Shown here in pieces: positions 51,822 to 61,129 of a DNA stretch of 64,000 bases. This stretch comes from CAWVSB01 sp036960375 (GTDB taxonomy: Bacteria > Pseudomonadota > Gammaproteobacteria > Pseudomonadales > CAWVSB01): positions 868,001 through 932,000 of the forward strand of contig JBALVY010000001.1 of assembly GCA_036960375.1 (NCBI GenBank). Direction: 5' to 3'. Every line of letters begins with the position of its first letter. The first letter of the stretch is position 1. A model generated the notes under the pieces. That model had not been told where the DNA came from, searched no databases, and saw only the letters and a list, made by a program, of their open reading frames with translations. The position numbers and the translations under genes were made by a program.

Positions 51822-52577
51822 TCACAGGCTTACGCTGCGGCCACCATCAACGGTAATAATATGCCCGGTAATATAAGGGGCTCGGTCGGCCAGAAATAGC
51901 GCTGTCTGTGCTATGTCTTCAGGGCTACCCAAGCGCTGCATCGGAATGTTGCCGAGTATTTTAGATTTTTGATCTTCGTTTAGTTCAGGACTATCCCCGT
52001 TGGGCCATAAAATGGCGCCGGGAGCGATACCGTTGACGCGAATGTTCGGCGCCAAATCGCGGGCAAGATTTTTGGTTAGCATGGCGAGGCCAGCTTTTGC
52101 TGAACAGTAGAGAGGGTGGTCTTTTAGTGGGGTTTGAGCATAAATATCGACCATATTAATAATGGCCCCACTACTTGCGGTTAACGCGGGAGTACATGCC
52201 TGGGATAGAAAAAAGGGTCCCTTCAAGTTACTGCCCAATAAACTATCCCATTCTTCTTCGCTAACTGCGCCAACAGGGGTGGGGAAAAATCTGGAGGCAT
52301 TATTTACCAATACATCGAGTCTGCCGAAATGTAATACGACGTCTTCTGCCAGACTTTGCATCGCCTGCGCTTGAGCTAAATCGCCACTGAATACAGCAGC
52401 TGAGCCATTACGTTGTTGATTGAATTCATCGGCCAGTATTTCAGCGTCGTCTCCTGACTGCAGGAAGTGGATGGCCACACTGTAGCCATTTTGGTGGAAT
52501 AGACGGGCAATAGCGGCACCTACTCTTTTGGCCGCTCCGGTAATAAGAATGACTTTGGCGCTTGAATCTGTGCTCAT
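51822..52577 (-). CDS. Pteridine reductase-like SDR (FolM/PTR1 family)
   Basis: 251 residues. T-G-x-x-x-R-x-G cofactor loop as TGAAKRVGAAIARLF, the hallmark of pteridine reductases with an Arg in the loop (NADPH), NNASRFFPTPVG, catalytic YCSAKAGLAMLTKNLARDLA and the C-terminal ITVDGGRSVSL. Such enzymes reduce dihydrobiopterin or dihydrofolate. Its position tail-to-tail with folB-folK supports a pterin role. Confidence 0.85.
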   Translation of the reverse strand: MSTDSSAKVILITGAAKRVGAAIARLFHQNGYSVAIHFLQSGDDAEILADEFNQQRNGSAAVFSGDLAQAQAMQSLAEDVVLHFGRLDVLVNNASRFFPTPVGAVSEEEWDSLLGSNLKGPFFLSQACTPALTASSGAIINMVDIYAQTPLKDHPLYCSAKAGLAMLTKNLARDLAPNIRVNGIAPGAILWPNGDSPELNEDQKSKILGNIPMQRLGSPEDIAQTALFLADRAPYITGHIITVDGGRSVSL

Positions 52578-52622
52578 GAAAAACCCCTGGTAATAAAACG
52601 TGCTAATTCTATGTTGGTTTAT

Positions 52623-53000
52623 TTAGGCTCTGGTCTCTTTCCATGCTTGGTAGCGGGTGAGGTCTTTTTCTACCAGTTTGAGACAAACTGTGAGAACCAG
52701 AATATCGTCAAGTTGACCGATTAGCGGAATGAAGTCGGGGACTAAATCGAAAGGGTTAAAAATGTAGGCTAGTCCAATGACGATAGCGGTAATACTCAGC
52801 CAGGAGATATCTCGGTAGTCGCCCCGCCAATAATCTTTTATTAGAGACAACATTAATCCCGCATCATCGATAAGGCGACCAAGCCAGTTTTTGTCTTGGA
52901 GTTCTTCTTTCAGTTCGTCGCTGCGTTGAGCTAGAGCGTCCAGGTCGGCTTGGGTGACACGTTTGGCGTGTTTTTGTATTTTATCCTTTGTTTTACTCAT
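52623..53000 (-). CDS. YkvA-family (DUF1232) membrane protein
   Basis: About 125 residues from ATG 53000 (AGGA six bases upstream). A helical N-terminus, then the DUF1232 core: LSITAIVIGLAYIFNPFDLV followed by PDFIPLIGQLDDILVLTVCL. The P-x-D-x-I-P and G-x-x-D-D motifs are typical. Function is unknown. Its start overlaps the 3' end of cca by eight bases. Confidence 0.85.
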   Translation of the reverse strand: MSKTKDKIQKHAKRVTQADLDALAQRSDELKEELQDKNWLGRLIDDAGLMLSLIKDYWRGDYRDISWLSITAIVIGLAYIFNPFDLVPDFIPLIGQLDDILVLTVCLKLVEKDLTRYQAWKETRA

Positions 53001-54222
53001 GCTGTTCCTGTCTTGCGGCACTTATGCGACTAATCCGCTCTACCCGTATGGCCTCGCCCAGCTTTTTACCCGTAATACCCTGTGCTATCAAAGTGGCGGG
53101 CTCTACCGATGCGGCTGCCAACAACAACTCTCGGAATATCTGGGCCTGTGGGTATAGTCGATCTTCAAAGCCTGTTCTGCCGCGGCTATCCGCTTCACAG
53201 CTGAGGAGGAATAACTCAAACCGTTCGGGTCTGCGCAGAGCATCTGTCGCTTCCAGAACCTTCATGACTGTTGAAGGTTTCAATTCCAAAGCCCGGTGAA
53301 CGTGAGTATGGTATTCGCAACTTAATAACGCCAGGTCACTGTGTTCGCGAGGTATACGCAAACGTTCGCACAGAGCTTTGATCAAGGGTAGGCCTCTAAT
53401 CTCGTGGGCTATATGGCGGGGAAGATCAGCTTTTTTTGTTGTACCTTTACCCAAGTCATGAACCAGTGCTGCAAAGCGCACCCGACTATCGTCGCTGAGT
53501 AATGTGGCCTGTTCCAGGCACATCAAGCTATGTATACCGGTGTCAATTTCAGGATGATGCTGTGCATTCTGAGGAACACCAAATAATTGGTCGAGTTCCG
53601 GCATGATTTCAGCCAACCCATGACAGTCCCTCAAGGTCTCGATGAATTTTGTCGGCGTTTTTTCGCCCAGAGATTTGGCAAATTCGGCCCAAATTCTTTC
53701 AGGGACTAAATGCTGAAGCTCCCCGCTGTGGGCGATGTCTTGCATTAAAACGAGGGTTTCCGGAGCAATAGAGAACCCCAAGTGTGCATAGCGTGCCGCG
53801 AAACGTGCCACGCGTAATACCCGTAAAGGGTCTTCACTAAAGGCCGGTGAAACATGGCGCAATATTCTGTGTTTTAGATCTGTCAGGCCGTCGTAGGGGT
53901 CTATTAGTTTGCCGGTATTACTTTCAGCCATGGCGTTAATAGTTAGATCTCTGCGTGCCAAATCCTGCTCAAGTGTGACGTCGGGCGCTGCGTATACGGT
54001 GAATCCAGTATAACCGTGTCCCTGTTTACGCTCGGTTCTAGCCAAAGCGTATTCTTCGTTGGTTTGGGGGTGTAGAAATACGGGGAAGTCTTTACCTACC
54101 TGTCGATAACCCAGTTTTAGCATGTGCTCCGGGCTGGAACCGACTACTACCCAGTCCCTTTCGATAAAAGGATAAGACAGATTTTTATCGCGGACAGCGC
54201 CGCCTACAAGGTAAGTTTCCAT
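52993..54222 (-). CDS. cca: CCA-adding tRNA nucleotidyltransferase with HD domain
   Basis: 409 residues. Adds or repairs the 3' CCA of tRNAs. Motifs: YLVGGAVRDKNL, then ERDWVVVGS, RRDLTINAMA, EDPLRVLRVARFAARY, and an HD phosphohydrolase domain (RFAALVHDLGKG, with CEYHTHVHRALEL). This is the E. coli-type bifunctional enzyme with 2',3'-phosphodiesterase and phosphatase activity. ATG 54222 gives the usual METYLVGGAVRD start. It is 50 bases after apaH. Confidence 0.94.
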   Translation of the reverse strand: METYLVGGAVRDKNLSYPFIERDWVVVGSSPEHMLKLGYRQVGKDFPVFLHPQTNEEYALARTERKQGHGYTGFTVYAAPDVTLEQDLARRDLTINAMAESNTGKLIDPYDGLTDLKHRILRHVSPAFSEDPLRVLRVARFAARYAHLGFSIAPETLVLMQDIAHSGELQHLVPERIWAEFAKSLGEKTPTKFIETLRDCHGLAEIMPELDQLFGVPQNAQHHPEIDTGIHSLMCLEQATLLSDDSRVRFAALVHDLGKGTTKKADLPRHIAHEIRGLPLIKALCERLRIPREHSDLALLSCEYHTHVHRALELKPSTVMKVLEATDALRRPERFELFLLSCEADSRGRTGFEDRLYPQAQIFRELLLAAASVEPATLIAQGITGKKLGEAIRVERISRISAARQEQHE

Positions 54223-54275
54223 GGGTCTATAGTACCCAAGCAATAGCCTTAACGGGAGTGTAAATTACTCCTGCT

Positions 54276-55088
54276 TTAAGCTTGGCAGTCACACTGGAAC
54301 AATTTGCGGTCTTCCAATCGCAGCATGGTGAGCTTATTGCCCCAGGCACATCCGGTGTCCAGCGCGTAAATACGCTTGGTATCGGCTTCGCCATTCAGGG
54401 CTGCCCAGTGACCAAAAATAATATGATCCTTTTTGCTTGCTCGATTTGGGTGGCTAAACCAGGGTTTAAAATCTGACCGAGATGATTGTTTATTGTTTTT
54501 GTCTTCCAGGTCCAACTGCCCCTCGGCGGTACAAAACCTCATGCGGGTGAGGTAGTTGGTGATCAGGCGTAGGCGGTCGCCGCCGACAAGATCTTCTGTC
54601 CAAATGTCAGGTATATTACCGTACATCTGTTGAAAAAAGCCTGCCGCTTTGGGACCTCGCAGGACGCTAGTGACCTCGTTTGCCAATGCGTGAGCTTTTT
54701 TTAGTTTCCACATAGGCGGGATACCCGCATGCACCATGGTATAGCCCAGATCTTCATCGGTATAGATTAGCGGCTGTTTGATTAGCCAGGCTAAAAGTTT
54801 ATCGCGGTCAGGGGCTTCAAGAATGTCATGCAGTGTATCGTTGCGTCCTGGTGATTTTGCTCCGTGGGCAATCGCTAAAAGATGCAGGTCGTGATTACCC
54901 AGCACCATTTTTACACTTTTTCGAATACTATAAATGTACTCTAGAGTCTCTAGTGACTGGGGGCCGCGGTTAACGATATCTCCGGCCAGCCATAATTGGT
55001 CTTGGCGGGCATCGAAGTTTACTTTCTCCAGCAAGCAGAGAAGTGGTTGCAGGCAGCCCTGAACATCGCCAACGGCGTAGGTGGTCAT
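54276..55088 (-). CDS. apaH: Bis(5'-nucleosyl)-tetraphosphatase, symmetrical
   Basis: 270 residues. Calcineurin-type metallophosphatase cleaving Ap4A to two ADP. Motifs: GDVQGC, GDIVNRGPQSLETL, GNHDLH, and YTMVHAGIPP. It starts one base into the apaG stop, so the two are coupled. ApaH keeps Ap4A low and removes Np4 RNA caps. Confidence 0.95.
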   Translation of the reverse strand: MTTYAVGDVQGCLQPLLCLLEKVNFDARQDQLWLAGDIVNRGPQSLETLEYIYSIRKSVKMVLGNHDLHLLAIAHGAKSPGRNDTLHDILEAPDRDKLLAWLIKQPLIYTDEDLGYTMVHAGIPPMWKLKKAHALANEVTSVLRGPKAAGFFQQMYGNIPDIWTEDLVGGDRLRLITNYLTRMRFCTAEGQLDLEDKNNKQSSRSDFKPWFSHPNRASKKDHIIFGHWAALNGEADTKRIYALDTGCAWGNKLTMLRLEDRKLFQCDCQA

Positions 55089-55462
55089 TAGTGCAGAGAC
55101 TTGGGGTCTGCAAGTCGGAAGGGATCTATTGGCGCGTCAAAATAGGCGCCGGAATCACTGACCATCTGGTAGCTCCCCTGCATTATACCGAGAGGTGTTT
55201 TTAACAAGGTGCCACTGGTGTATTGATAGGTCTCTCCGGGTTCAATGTGGGGTTGTTCACCGACCACACCTTCGCCGTGGACTTCCTGTCGTTCGTCATT
55301 GGCGTCAATAATGAGCCAGTATCGACTGAGCAGACTGACACCTTCTTCGCCGCAATTGGTAATGGCGATGGTATAGCTGAAGGCATAACGTGCGCTTTCT
55401 GCGTCAGATTGCTCTTCCAAGTAGGCCGTTATCACTCGAATTTTGATTTGATTTTCTGACAT
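55088..55462 (-). CDS. apaG: ApaG protein
   Basis: 124 residues, a beta-sandwich of the ApaG/FxA family: FSYTIAITNCGEEGVSLLSR, then YWLIIDANDERQEVHGEGVVG, PGETYQYTSGTLLKTPLGIM and MQGSYQMV near the end. It lies between ksgA and apaH with one-base overlaps on both sides, the conserved ksgA-apaG-apaH arrangement. Biochemical role is uncertain. Confidence 0.94.
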   Translation of the reverse strand: MSENQIKIRVITAYLEEQSDAESARYAFSYTIAITNCGEEGVSLLSRYWLIIDANDERQEVHGEGVVGEQPHIEPGETYQYTSGTLLKTPLGIMQGSYQMVSDSGAYFDAPIDPFRLADPKSLH

Positions 55463-56262
55463 TATATTTCATCCAGCTTATTCGCAAGTCGTACAAAGTC
55501 TTCCAGCGAGAGGTTTTCTGGTCTCAGTTTACTATCTATTTCGGCCGATGCTAATTGTTGTTCTGATGCTAAAGACATTAGCGCATTGCGCAGGGTTTTT
55601 CTTCGTTGTTGGAAAGCAATAGCGACCACCCTTTCCAGCGTGGCAGCGTTTTTGGCTTCGTGCTGAGGTTTGTCCCTTACTTTTAATCGAACCACCGCTG
55701 AATTGACTTTAGGTGGAGGGTTGAAGCAGCCAGGTGGAACGGGGAACAGAGGCTGAACTTCGCAATAATACTGCACCATTATACCTAGTCGGCCCCACGC
55801 CTTGGTGCCAGGCACGGCTGCCATGCGATCAACTACCTCTTTCTGTAGCATAAAGTGCATATCCTCCACGTGCTCGCGAAAGCTCAGCAGATGGAATATA
55901 AGAGGTGTGGATATGTTGTAGGGCAAATTACCCACGATACGTAAAGGTTTATCCTCGGCCAGTTCGCCAAAATCGACTGTTAAGGCATCCGCGCTAATGA
56001 TATTAAATTGGGGCTGGAGGCCAAATTGCAGCTTTAACCATGGAATCAGGTCTCTATCGAGCTCAATTACATCAAGTTTGGCACCGGTCTTGATGAGCCC
56101 TTCGGTGATCGCTCCTTTGCCTGGGCCAATTTCGACGATGTGTTCACCCACCTTGGCGCTCACACTACGCACAATTTTGTCGATGATATTGCCGTCGTGA
56201 AGAAAGTTTTGGCCAAAACGTTTGCGTGGCTGATGCGGCAACAGAGGATCTCTTTTTGCCAT
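55462..56262 (-). CDS. rsmA: 16S rRNA dimethyladenosine transferase (A1518/A1519)
   Basis: 266 residues, also called KsgA. RKRFGQNFLHDGNIIDKIV, SAM motif VEIGPGKGAITEGL, catalytic NLPYNIST and C-terminal FQQRRKTLRNALMSL. It dimethylates two adenines at the 3' end of 16S rRNA late in 30S assembly. One base separates it from pdxA. Confidence 0.96.
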   Translation of the reverse strand: MAKRDPLLPHQPRKRFGQNFLHDGNIIDKIVRSVSAKVGEHIVEIGPGKGAITEGLIKTGAKLDVIELDRDLIPWLKLQFGLQPQFNIISADALTVDFGELAEDKPLRIVGNLPYNISTPLIFHLLSFREHVEDMHFMLQKEVVDRMAAVPGTKAWGRLGIMVQYYCEVQPLFPVPPGCFNPPPKVNSAVVRLKVRDKPQHEAKNAATLERVVAIAFQQRRKTLRNALMSLASEQQLASAEIDSKLRPENLSLEDFVRLANKLDEI

Positions 56263-56263
56263 T

Positions 56264-57268
56264 TTAGTGGGTTTCCTGTTGTTTGTGTCTGCTCATGGAT
56301 ATGGCGTACTCAATGGCAGTTTGCAGGCTGCCGCAGTCTGCTGTGCCCGTACCAGCGAGATCCAGGGCCGTGCCGTGATCGACCGAGGTGCGAATAATTG
56401 GCAGCCCGAGCGTAATATTGACCGCTTCACCAAAACCCTGGGACTTCAGCACAGGTAAACCCTGATCATGATACATAGCCAGTACCGCGTCGGCTTGCGC
56501 AAGCATATGGGGTGTGAACGCGGTGTCTGCAGGCGAAGGGCCAAGCAGATTCATGCCTTCCGTCGATAACTTTGCCATGATCGGAATAATGGTATCGATT
56601 TCTTCGTGGCCCATATGGCCGCCTTCACCCGCGTGAGGGTTCAGGCCGCAGACGATAATGCGGGGCTTAGGGAGCCCAAATTTGGATTGTAAATCCTCGT
56701 GTAATATTCGAATTACCGATTCCACCAGTTTGCCTGTAATGGCACTACTGACCGAGGATAGTGGCAGGTGAGTGGTTACCAGAGCGACTCGCAAGTCAGG
56801 AGTTGCCAGCATCATCACTACCTGTGCGGTGTTGGTGCGGCCCGCCAGGTATTCCGTATGACCACTGAAAGGGATCCCCGCATCATTAATAACCGATTTT
56901 TGTACCGGGGCGGTGACCATGGCGTCGAAGTCTCCTCGCAGGCAGCCATCGATAGCGATATCCAGCGTTTTGAGTACATAAGTCGCATTGACGGTGTTGA
57001 GTTGTCCCGGTTTTGATGCTTGTTTTAACATGGCTGGTGCGAAGTAGAGTTGACCGGCATGGCTTGGCAGGGCAGACGCGCCGGCCTGCCACGGGATTAA
57101 CTCCAGTGGCAGGTTCAGCATGGCTGCGCGTTGAGCCAATAGCTGCGGGTCGGCAATGGCTATAAGCTGAGCTGAGCTGGCACGCTGAGAAGCTTGTACG
57201 AGCAGCTCCGGTCCAATGCCAGCGGGTTCTCCGGCAGTAATGGCCAGGCGTGGGCAAGGATGTGTCAT
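56264..57268 (-). CDS. pdxA: 4-hydroxythreonine-4-phosphate dehydrogenase
   Basis: 334 residues. ITAGEPAGIGPELL, substrate site FSGHTEYLAGRT, AMYHDQGLPVLKSQGFGEAV, and VDHGTALDLAGTGTAD at the end. NAD-dependent oxidation in the DXP-dependent pyridoxal phosphate pathway. It follows surA by 12 bases. Confidence 0.95.
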   Translation of the reverse strand: MTHPCPRLAITAGEPAGIGPELLVQASQRASSAQLIAIADPQLLAQRAAMLNLPLELIPWQAGASALPSHAGQLYFAPAMLKQASKPGQLNTVNATYVLKTLDIAIDGCLRGDFDAMVTAPVQKSVINDAGIPFSGHTEYLAGRTNTAQVVMMLATPDLRVALVTTHLPLSSVSSAITGKLVESVIRILHEDLQSKFGLPKPRIIVCGLNPHAGEGGHMGHEEIDTIIPIMAKLSTEGMNLLGPSPADTAFTPHMLAQADAVLAMYHDQGLPVLKSQGFGEAVNITLGLPIIRTSVDHGTALDLAGTGTADCGSLQTAIEYAISMSRHKQQETH

Positions 57269-57280
57269 TGAAGGCTAAGC

Positions 57281-58564
57281 TTAGCCTTTGATATCAACAT
57301 AAGCCTCGTCGCGAATTTTTTGCAGCCAGGTCTCAAGTTCTTGCTGGAACTTGCGATCATAAATATAACCATAAGCCTGTTCTTTTAACATGTCCTCGCG
57401 CACGTCATGCTGGCGTCTATCTACGACCTGGATAATGTGCCAACCGAACGGGCTACGGAAAGGTTCACTGATCTCATCGATTTCGGTGATGGCCATAGTC
57501 TGCTCAAATTCAGGTACAAATTGCCCTGCCTGTGACCAGCCAAGATCACCTCCTTCCTGGGCAGTTCCAATATCCTCGGTATACTTTCGTGCTAGTTCTG
57601 CGAAATCACTGCCGGCCATAATCTGCTCACGAATCGAGCTTAGTAAAACCTGGCACTGTTCTTCTGTTCGAATTTCGGATGTTTTGACTAGAATATGCCG
57701 AGCTTTGGTTTGGTCGACCAATTTTGCACCACCAGTAGTATCTGCCAATTGCAAGAGATGCAGGCCAGCAGGGCTGCGCAGAGGACCTTCAACCTCTCCT
57801 CTACCCATTTCTGTTACGGCCTCGACAAATAATGATGGCATTTCATCTGCGGTACGCCATCCTAGGTCACCACCTTCAAGTGGCTTGTTGCTTGTTTGGT
57901 TGTACAGACTTAGCCACTGCAGTAATGGCATTCCCGCGCGGATTTCTTCAGCGGCAGTATCCAATTGGGACAGCGCACTATCAACAGTATCTTCACTGAC
58001 ATCTTCTGTTAGCGGCAGCAGAATATGGCTGAGCCGGTAACGTGCCTGTGTTAACTGTTGGCCTTCGTTTGATGCTAAAAATGCTTCAATTTCAGGCTGG
58101 GTGACCAATACTTTGCCAGAGAGGCTGCCATTTTGAACCTGACGTAATATCATCTCACGGCGAATTTGTTCGCGAGTTTGGTAGTAACTACCTTCTGCTA
58201 GCAGTTGCTCACGAAACTGATCCAGTGACGCGCCCATCTGTGATGCCACAGTACCCATGGCCTGATTGAGTTGAGCATCACTAATTTGCACACCAGCACG
58301 GCGGGCAATTTGTAGCTGCAAACTCTCAACTATCATTTTATTAAGCACTTCGCGATAAATTTCCTCGGCGGGCGGCATTGCTGCACCCTGGCGCTCAATG
58401 TTTTTCGTCACCATCTCGATCTGTTCGTTTAGCTCACTTTCCATGACGATGTCATCGTCAACTACGGCGACAACACGATCAAGCATTTGTGCAGCATGGC
58501 TGAAGCTGATCAGTGATAAACTCAATAACAAACCAGCTAACTGGCGTAAAATTTTAACGGTCAT
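57281..58564 (-). CDS. surA: Periplasmic chaperone and peptidyl-prolyl isomerase SurA
   Basis: 427 residues. Signal peptide (LLLSLSLISFSHA), SurA N-terminal chaperone domain (~25-170: VVAVVDDDIVMESELNEQIE), then two parvulin domains: ARYRLSHILLPL ... EGGDLGWRTADEMP and ARHILVKTSEI ... EGGDLGWSQAGQF, ending in the short C-terminal helix. It escorts outer-membrane proteins, including LptD, to the BAM complex. The start overlaps the lptD stop by 11 bases. Confidence 0.95.
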   Translation of the reverse strand: MTVKILRQLAGLLLSLSLISFSHAAQMLDRVVAVVDDDIVMESELNEQIEMVTKNIERQGAAMPPAEEIYREVLNKMIVESLQLQIARRAGVQISDAQLNQAMGTVASQMGASLDQFREQLLAEGSYYQTREQIRREMILRQVQNGSLSGKVLVTQPEIEAFLASNEGQQLTQARYRLSHILLPLTEDVSEDTVDSALSQLDTAAEEIRAGMPLLQWLSLYNQTSNKPLEGGDLGWRTADEMPSLFVEAVTEMGRGEVEGPLRSPAGLHLLQLADTTGGAKLVDQTKARHILVKTSEIRTEEQCQVLLSSIREQIMAGSDFAELARKYTEDIGTAQEGGDLGWSQAGQFVPEFEQTMAITEIDEISEPFRSPFGWHIIQVVDRRQHDVREDMLKEQAYGYIYDRKFQQELETWLQKIRDEAYVDIKG

Positions 58565-61010
58565 AACGTTCGCGCTCTCTGTAACCTACTATGGAATTTC
58601 TAAGAATTCCGTCGACTTTTTCGCCTGTACCACCCAAGCCTTTTAACTGAACTTGAAAGTACACGCCGTTTTCTCTTTCATTATTACCGTCTATGCCTTC
58701 CTGATAAAGCAGGCTGACCTTCCAGCAACAAGTATTGTATTCGACACCAAGAAGCTGTTCTAAATCGCGATCATTGGTTTTGTCATAATTCCATTTTGCC
58801 ACGGCTGCCCAGTGGCTGCCTATGGGTATAATTCCGGATACATTGTACTGTTCTATGTCATTGTCAATGAGTGCCCCACCGGGAACCTGAATAGCATCGT
58901 CCTTGCGCAACCGGTAGGCCGCATTGAATATAGCGCCTGTGTCTGATAAATAGCGTAAGGCAAAGGCAGTTTGGTTCAGGTGTGAGTTGTCAGTATTCCA
59001 GACCAGGCTAGAAACTGCTCGCAAATTGTCATTAGCTCGCCAGCTGATCTCGGCTGAAAAATCTGAAGAGTTAGTCATAGCCTGCTCTTCATCAAGGTTT
59101 ACCCGCCGATCTGTAAAGTACTGGATTTGACCAATACTTATGCGAAAAGTTTCTGCTCCCGTATCACGGTCTATCAATCTGCTGGTAAGCCCAATGGAAG
59201 CCTGGTTAGCGTCCGGAATACGGTCATAGCCGGCAAAACGGGTATCCCGGTACAGCTGATTGTAATCGAAGGACAATTGCTGGGTATCAAACAAAGGGAT
59301 ATCTGTCTGATCTTCGTATTCGCTGTAGAGGTAATACAGGCGAGGTTCAAGAGTTTGCGTGTATTTTCTGCCAAACCAATCAGATTCACGCTCGAAAACC
59401 AGCCCCGAGTCCAGGCTAAACATGCCCGCGCCTACGCTGGGGCTTTCGTCGGTCATATCAAAGTTTGGGTCGTTATTGTCCTTCAGAGAATAAGATGATG
59501 CTCTATATTTTGCTGTGGGAACAATAAAACCGCTAGTCCATCGCATGGGAAAACTCACGCCTGGTTCAAGGTATAGCCGTGAGCCGGTAACACGATTGTC
59601 ATCTTTTGCGTCAAATTGACTGTATTGAGCGCGCAACAGCCACTCGGGCTGAAATGAGCGGAATCTTTGTCGGGTGGCTATTTCCAGTTGAGGCAAGAGT
59701 TGGTACGGATCTGTTGCCAGTATGTCAATAGTTTGGTATTGACTCACACGGGCGCTGCCTTTGATAGCTTCATTTTGGAAGACTAGCTGGCCTTGCTGTA
59801 AAATATGGCTCTTCCGTTTGAGACTGAAATTGGAATTACTGAGGTCATTCAGGTAATCATCATCACTCACTCGGCCGTAGTCAATCTTGTGAGTCCAATT
59901 ATTACCTATGCTTCCGTTCTCCTGTAGTGACATCATCCAGCGCTTGTCGCCGTATAATTCGTCGTCCAAATAGGCGGCATCGCCTTCCCAGTAGCTGTAT
60001 TTATTTAAATGGCGTAGCTCTACCTCGGCCATGGTGCCGCGTTTGGAGATAAACCTGGGGGCGACGGTACTATCCCAGTTGGGGTTGATATTAATGTAGT
60101 AGGGTACGGTTATATCTGCTCCTCCGGTGCCTTTTGCAGAGCTAAATGTGGGCCACAAAAATCCGCTACGCCGCTGATTGTCGATGGGAAAGGAGATTCG
60201 TGGGGTGTAAAGCACCGGGATATTCTTTATGCGCAGGACGGCTCCCCGGGCAGTACCCACTCCAGATTCCAGATTAAGCTCTATTGCTCGTGCCTCCATG
60301 TGCCAGCTATCGTTTTCTGGTTCGCAGCGTGTATAAGTACCATTATCTATAGTCGCTATATTGTCGCTCTCACGCGTAATTTGGTCTGCCTCACCGTGAA
60401 TATGGGCTTGGTGAATAACATATTGTGCGTTAGACAGTGTGCCAGTTGCATCATCAGCATTGATGTCCGCCTCGTCAGCGCGCAACAGGACACCTTCATC
60501 CCTGACTTCCAGGTTGCCGCTTATTTTGAGTCTGCGATTGATCTGATCAAGTTCAATCTCATCCGCTTTTATTCGTATATCACCTTTTGACAGAACAACA
60601 TTACCGAGCATTCGAACTTTCTCGTTTTCCAGCATCTCCGAGGTATCGGCACTAGCCTCCAGATCGGCTTGGTCGAAAGGTATTCCGGCGCTTGGACTGG
60701 TATTAACGGGTTCTTGATAATCGCCTTTATAGTAGCGAGGAAGGTCTTTCAGGGCTTCAGCGTCAAGCTGACTGCGCGGCAGCCAGTCGAATTCTGCCGG
60801 CGAAGTCATCGCGTTGCGTGCAGCCGAGCTGTCTTCGATGGCTGGCTCCGAGGGTTCTGTTTTTTGGCAGTCTGACATATCGGCGTTGTGGTCTTGGCAG
60901 TCTTCATTATTTTCTTGCACCGCGGCAGGCAGGTATAGGCTTGCCAAAAGGGTACTCAGGCCCATTATTAGTGAAAATGAGCGCCCGGAAATTCTGTACA
61001 ATGGTGCCAT
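58554..61010 (-). CDS. lptD: LPS-assembly outer-membrane protein LptD
   Basis: About 818 residues from ATG 61010 (ribosome-binding site weak; readings further upstream overlap the divergent amgK). Signal-like segment ~12-30, OstA/LptA-type jellyroll (VRMLGNVVLSKGDIRIKADE ... ISGNLEVRDEGVLLRADEAD), then a large beta-barrel. Conserved cysteines are present: a pair near the N-terminus (D-C-Q ... D-C-Q), one in GTYTRCEPENDSW and the C-C pair in YNTCCWKVSLLY, consistent with the LptD disulfide network. It inserts LPS into the outer leaflet with LptE. Operon continues to surA. Confidence 0.93.
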   Translation of the reverse strand: MAPLYRISGRSFSLIMGLSTLLASLYLPAAVQENNEDCQDHNADMSDCQKTEPSEPAIEDSSAARNAMTSPAEFDWLPRSQLDAEALKDLPRYYKGDYQEPVNTSPSAGIPFDQADLEASADTSEMLENEKVRMLGNVVLSKGDIRIKADEIELDQINRRLKISGNLEVRDEGVLLRADEADINADDATGTLSNAQYVIHQAHIHGEADQITRESDNIATIDNGTYTRCEPENDSWHMEARAIELNLESGVGTARGAVLRIKNIPVLYTPRISFPIDNQRRSGFLWPTFSSAKGTGGADITVPYYININPNWDSTVAPRFISKRGTMAEVELRHLNKYSYWEGDAAYLDDELYGDKRWMMSLQENGSIGNNWTHKIDYGRVSDDDYLNDLSNSNFSLKRKSHILQQGQLVFQNEAIKGSARVSQYQTIDILATDPYQLLPQLEIATRQRFRSFQPEWLLRAQYSQFDAKDDNRVTGSRLYLEPGVSFPMRWTSGFIVPTAKYRASSYSLKDNNDPNFDMTDESPSVGAGMFSLDSGLVFERESDWFGRKYTQTLEPRLYYLYSEYEDQTDIPLFDTQQLSFDYNQLYRDTRFAGYDRIPDANQASIGLTSRLIDRDTGAETFRISIGQIQYFTDRRVNLDEEQAMTNSSDFSAEISWRANDNLRAVSSLVWNTDNSHLNQTAFALRYLSDTGAIFNAAYRLRKDDAIQVPGGALIDNDIEQYNVSGIIPIGSHWAAVAKWNYDKTNDRDLEQLLGVEYNTCCWKVSLLYQEGIDGNNERENGVYFQVQLKGLGGTGEKVDGILRNSIVGYRERERYDR

Positions 61011-61129
61011 GGGTATGGTGTATTCCCCGTGTAGACCGCAGTTTTTAGCGGCCAAATTTTTCTTGTGTGCAAAGAACGGGGATAATAAAGCATTTAAGCT
61101 CTGCTGCCCACATAGCGTGCCATCAAATA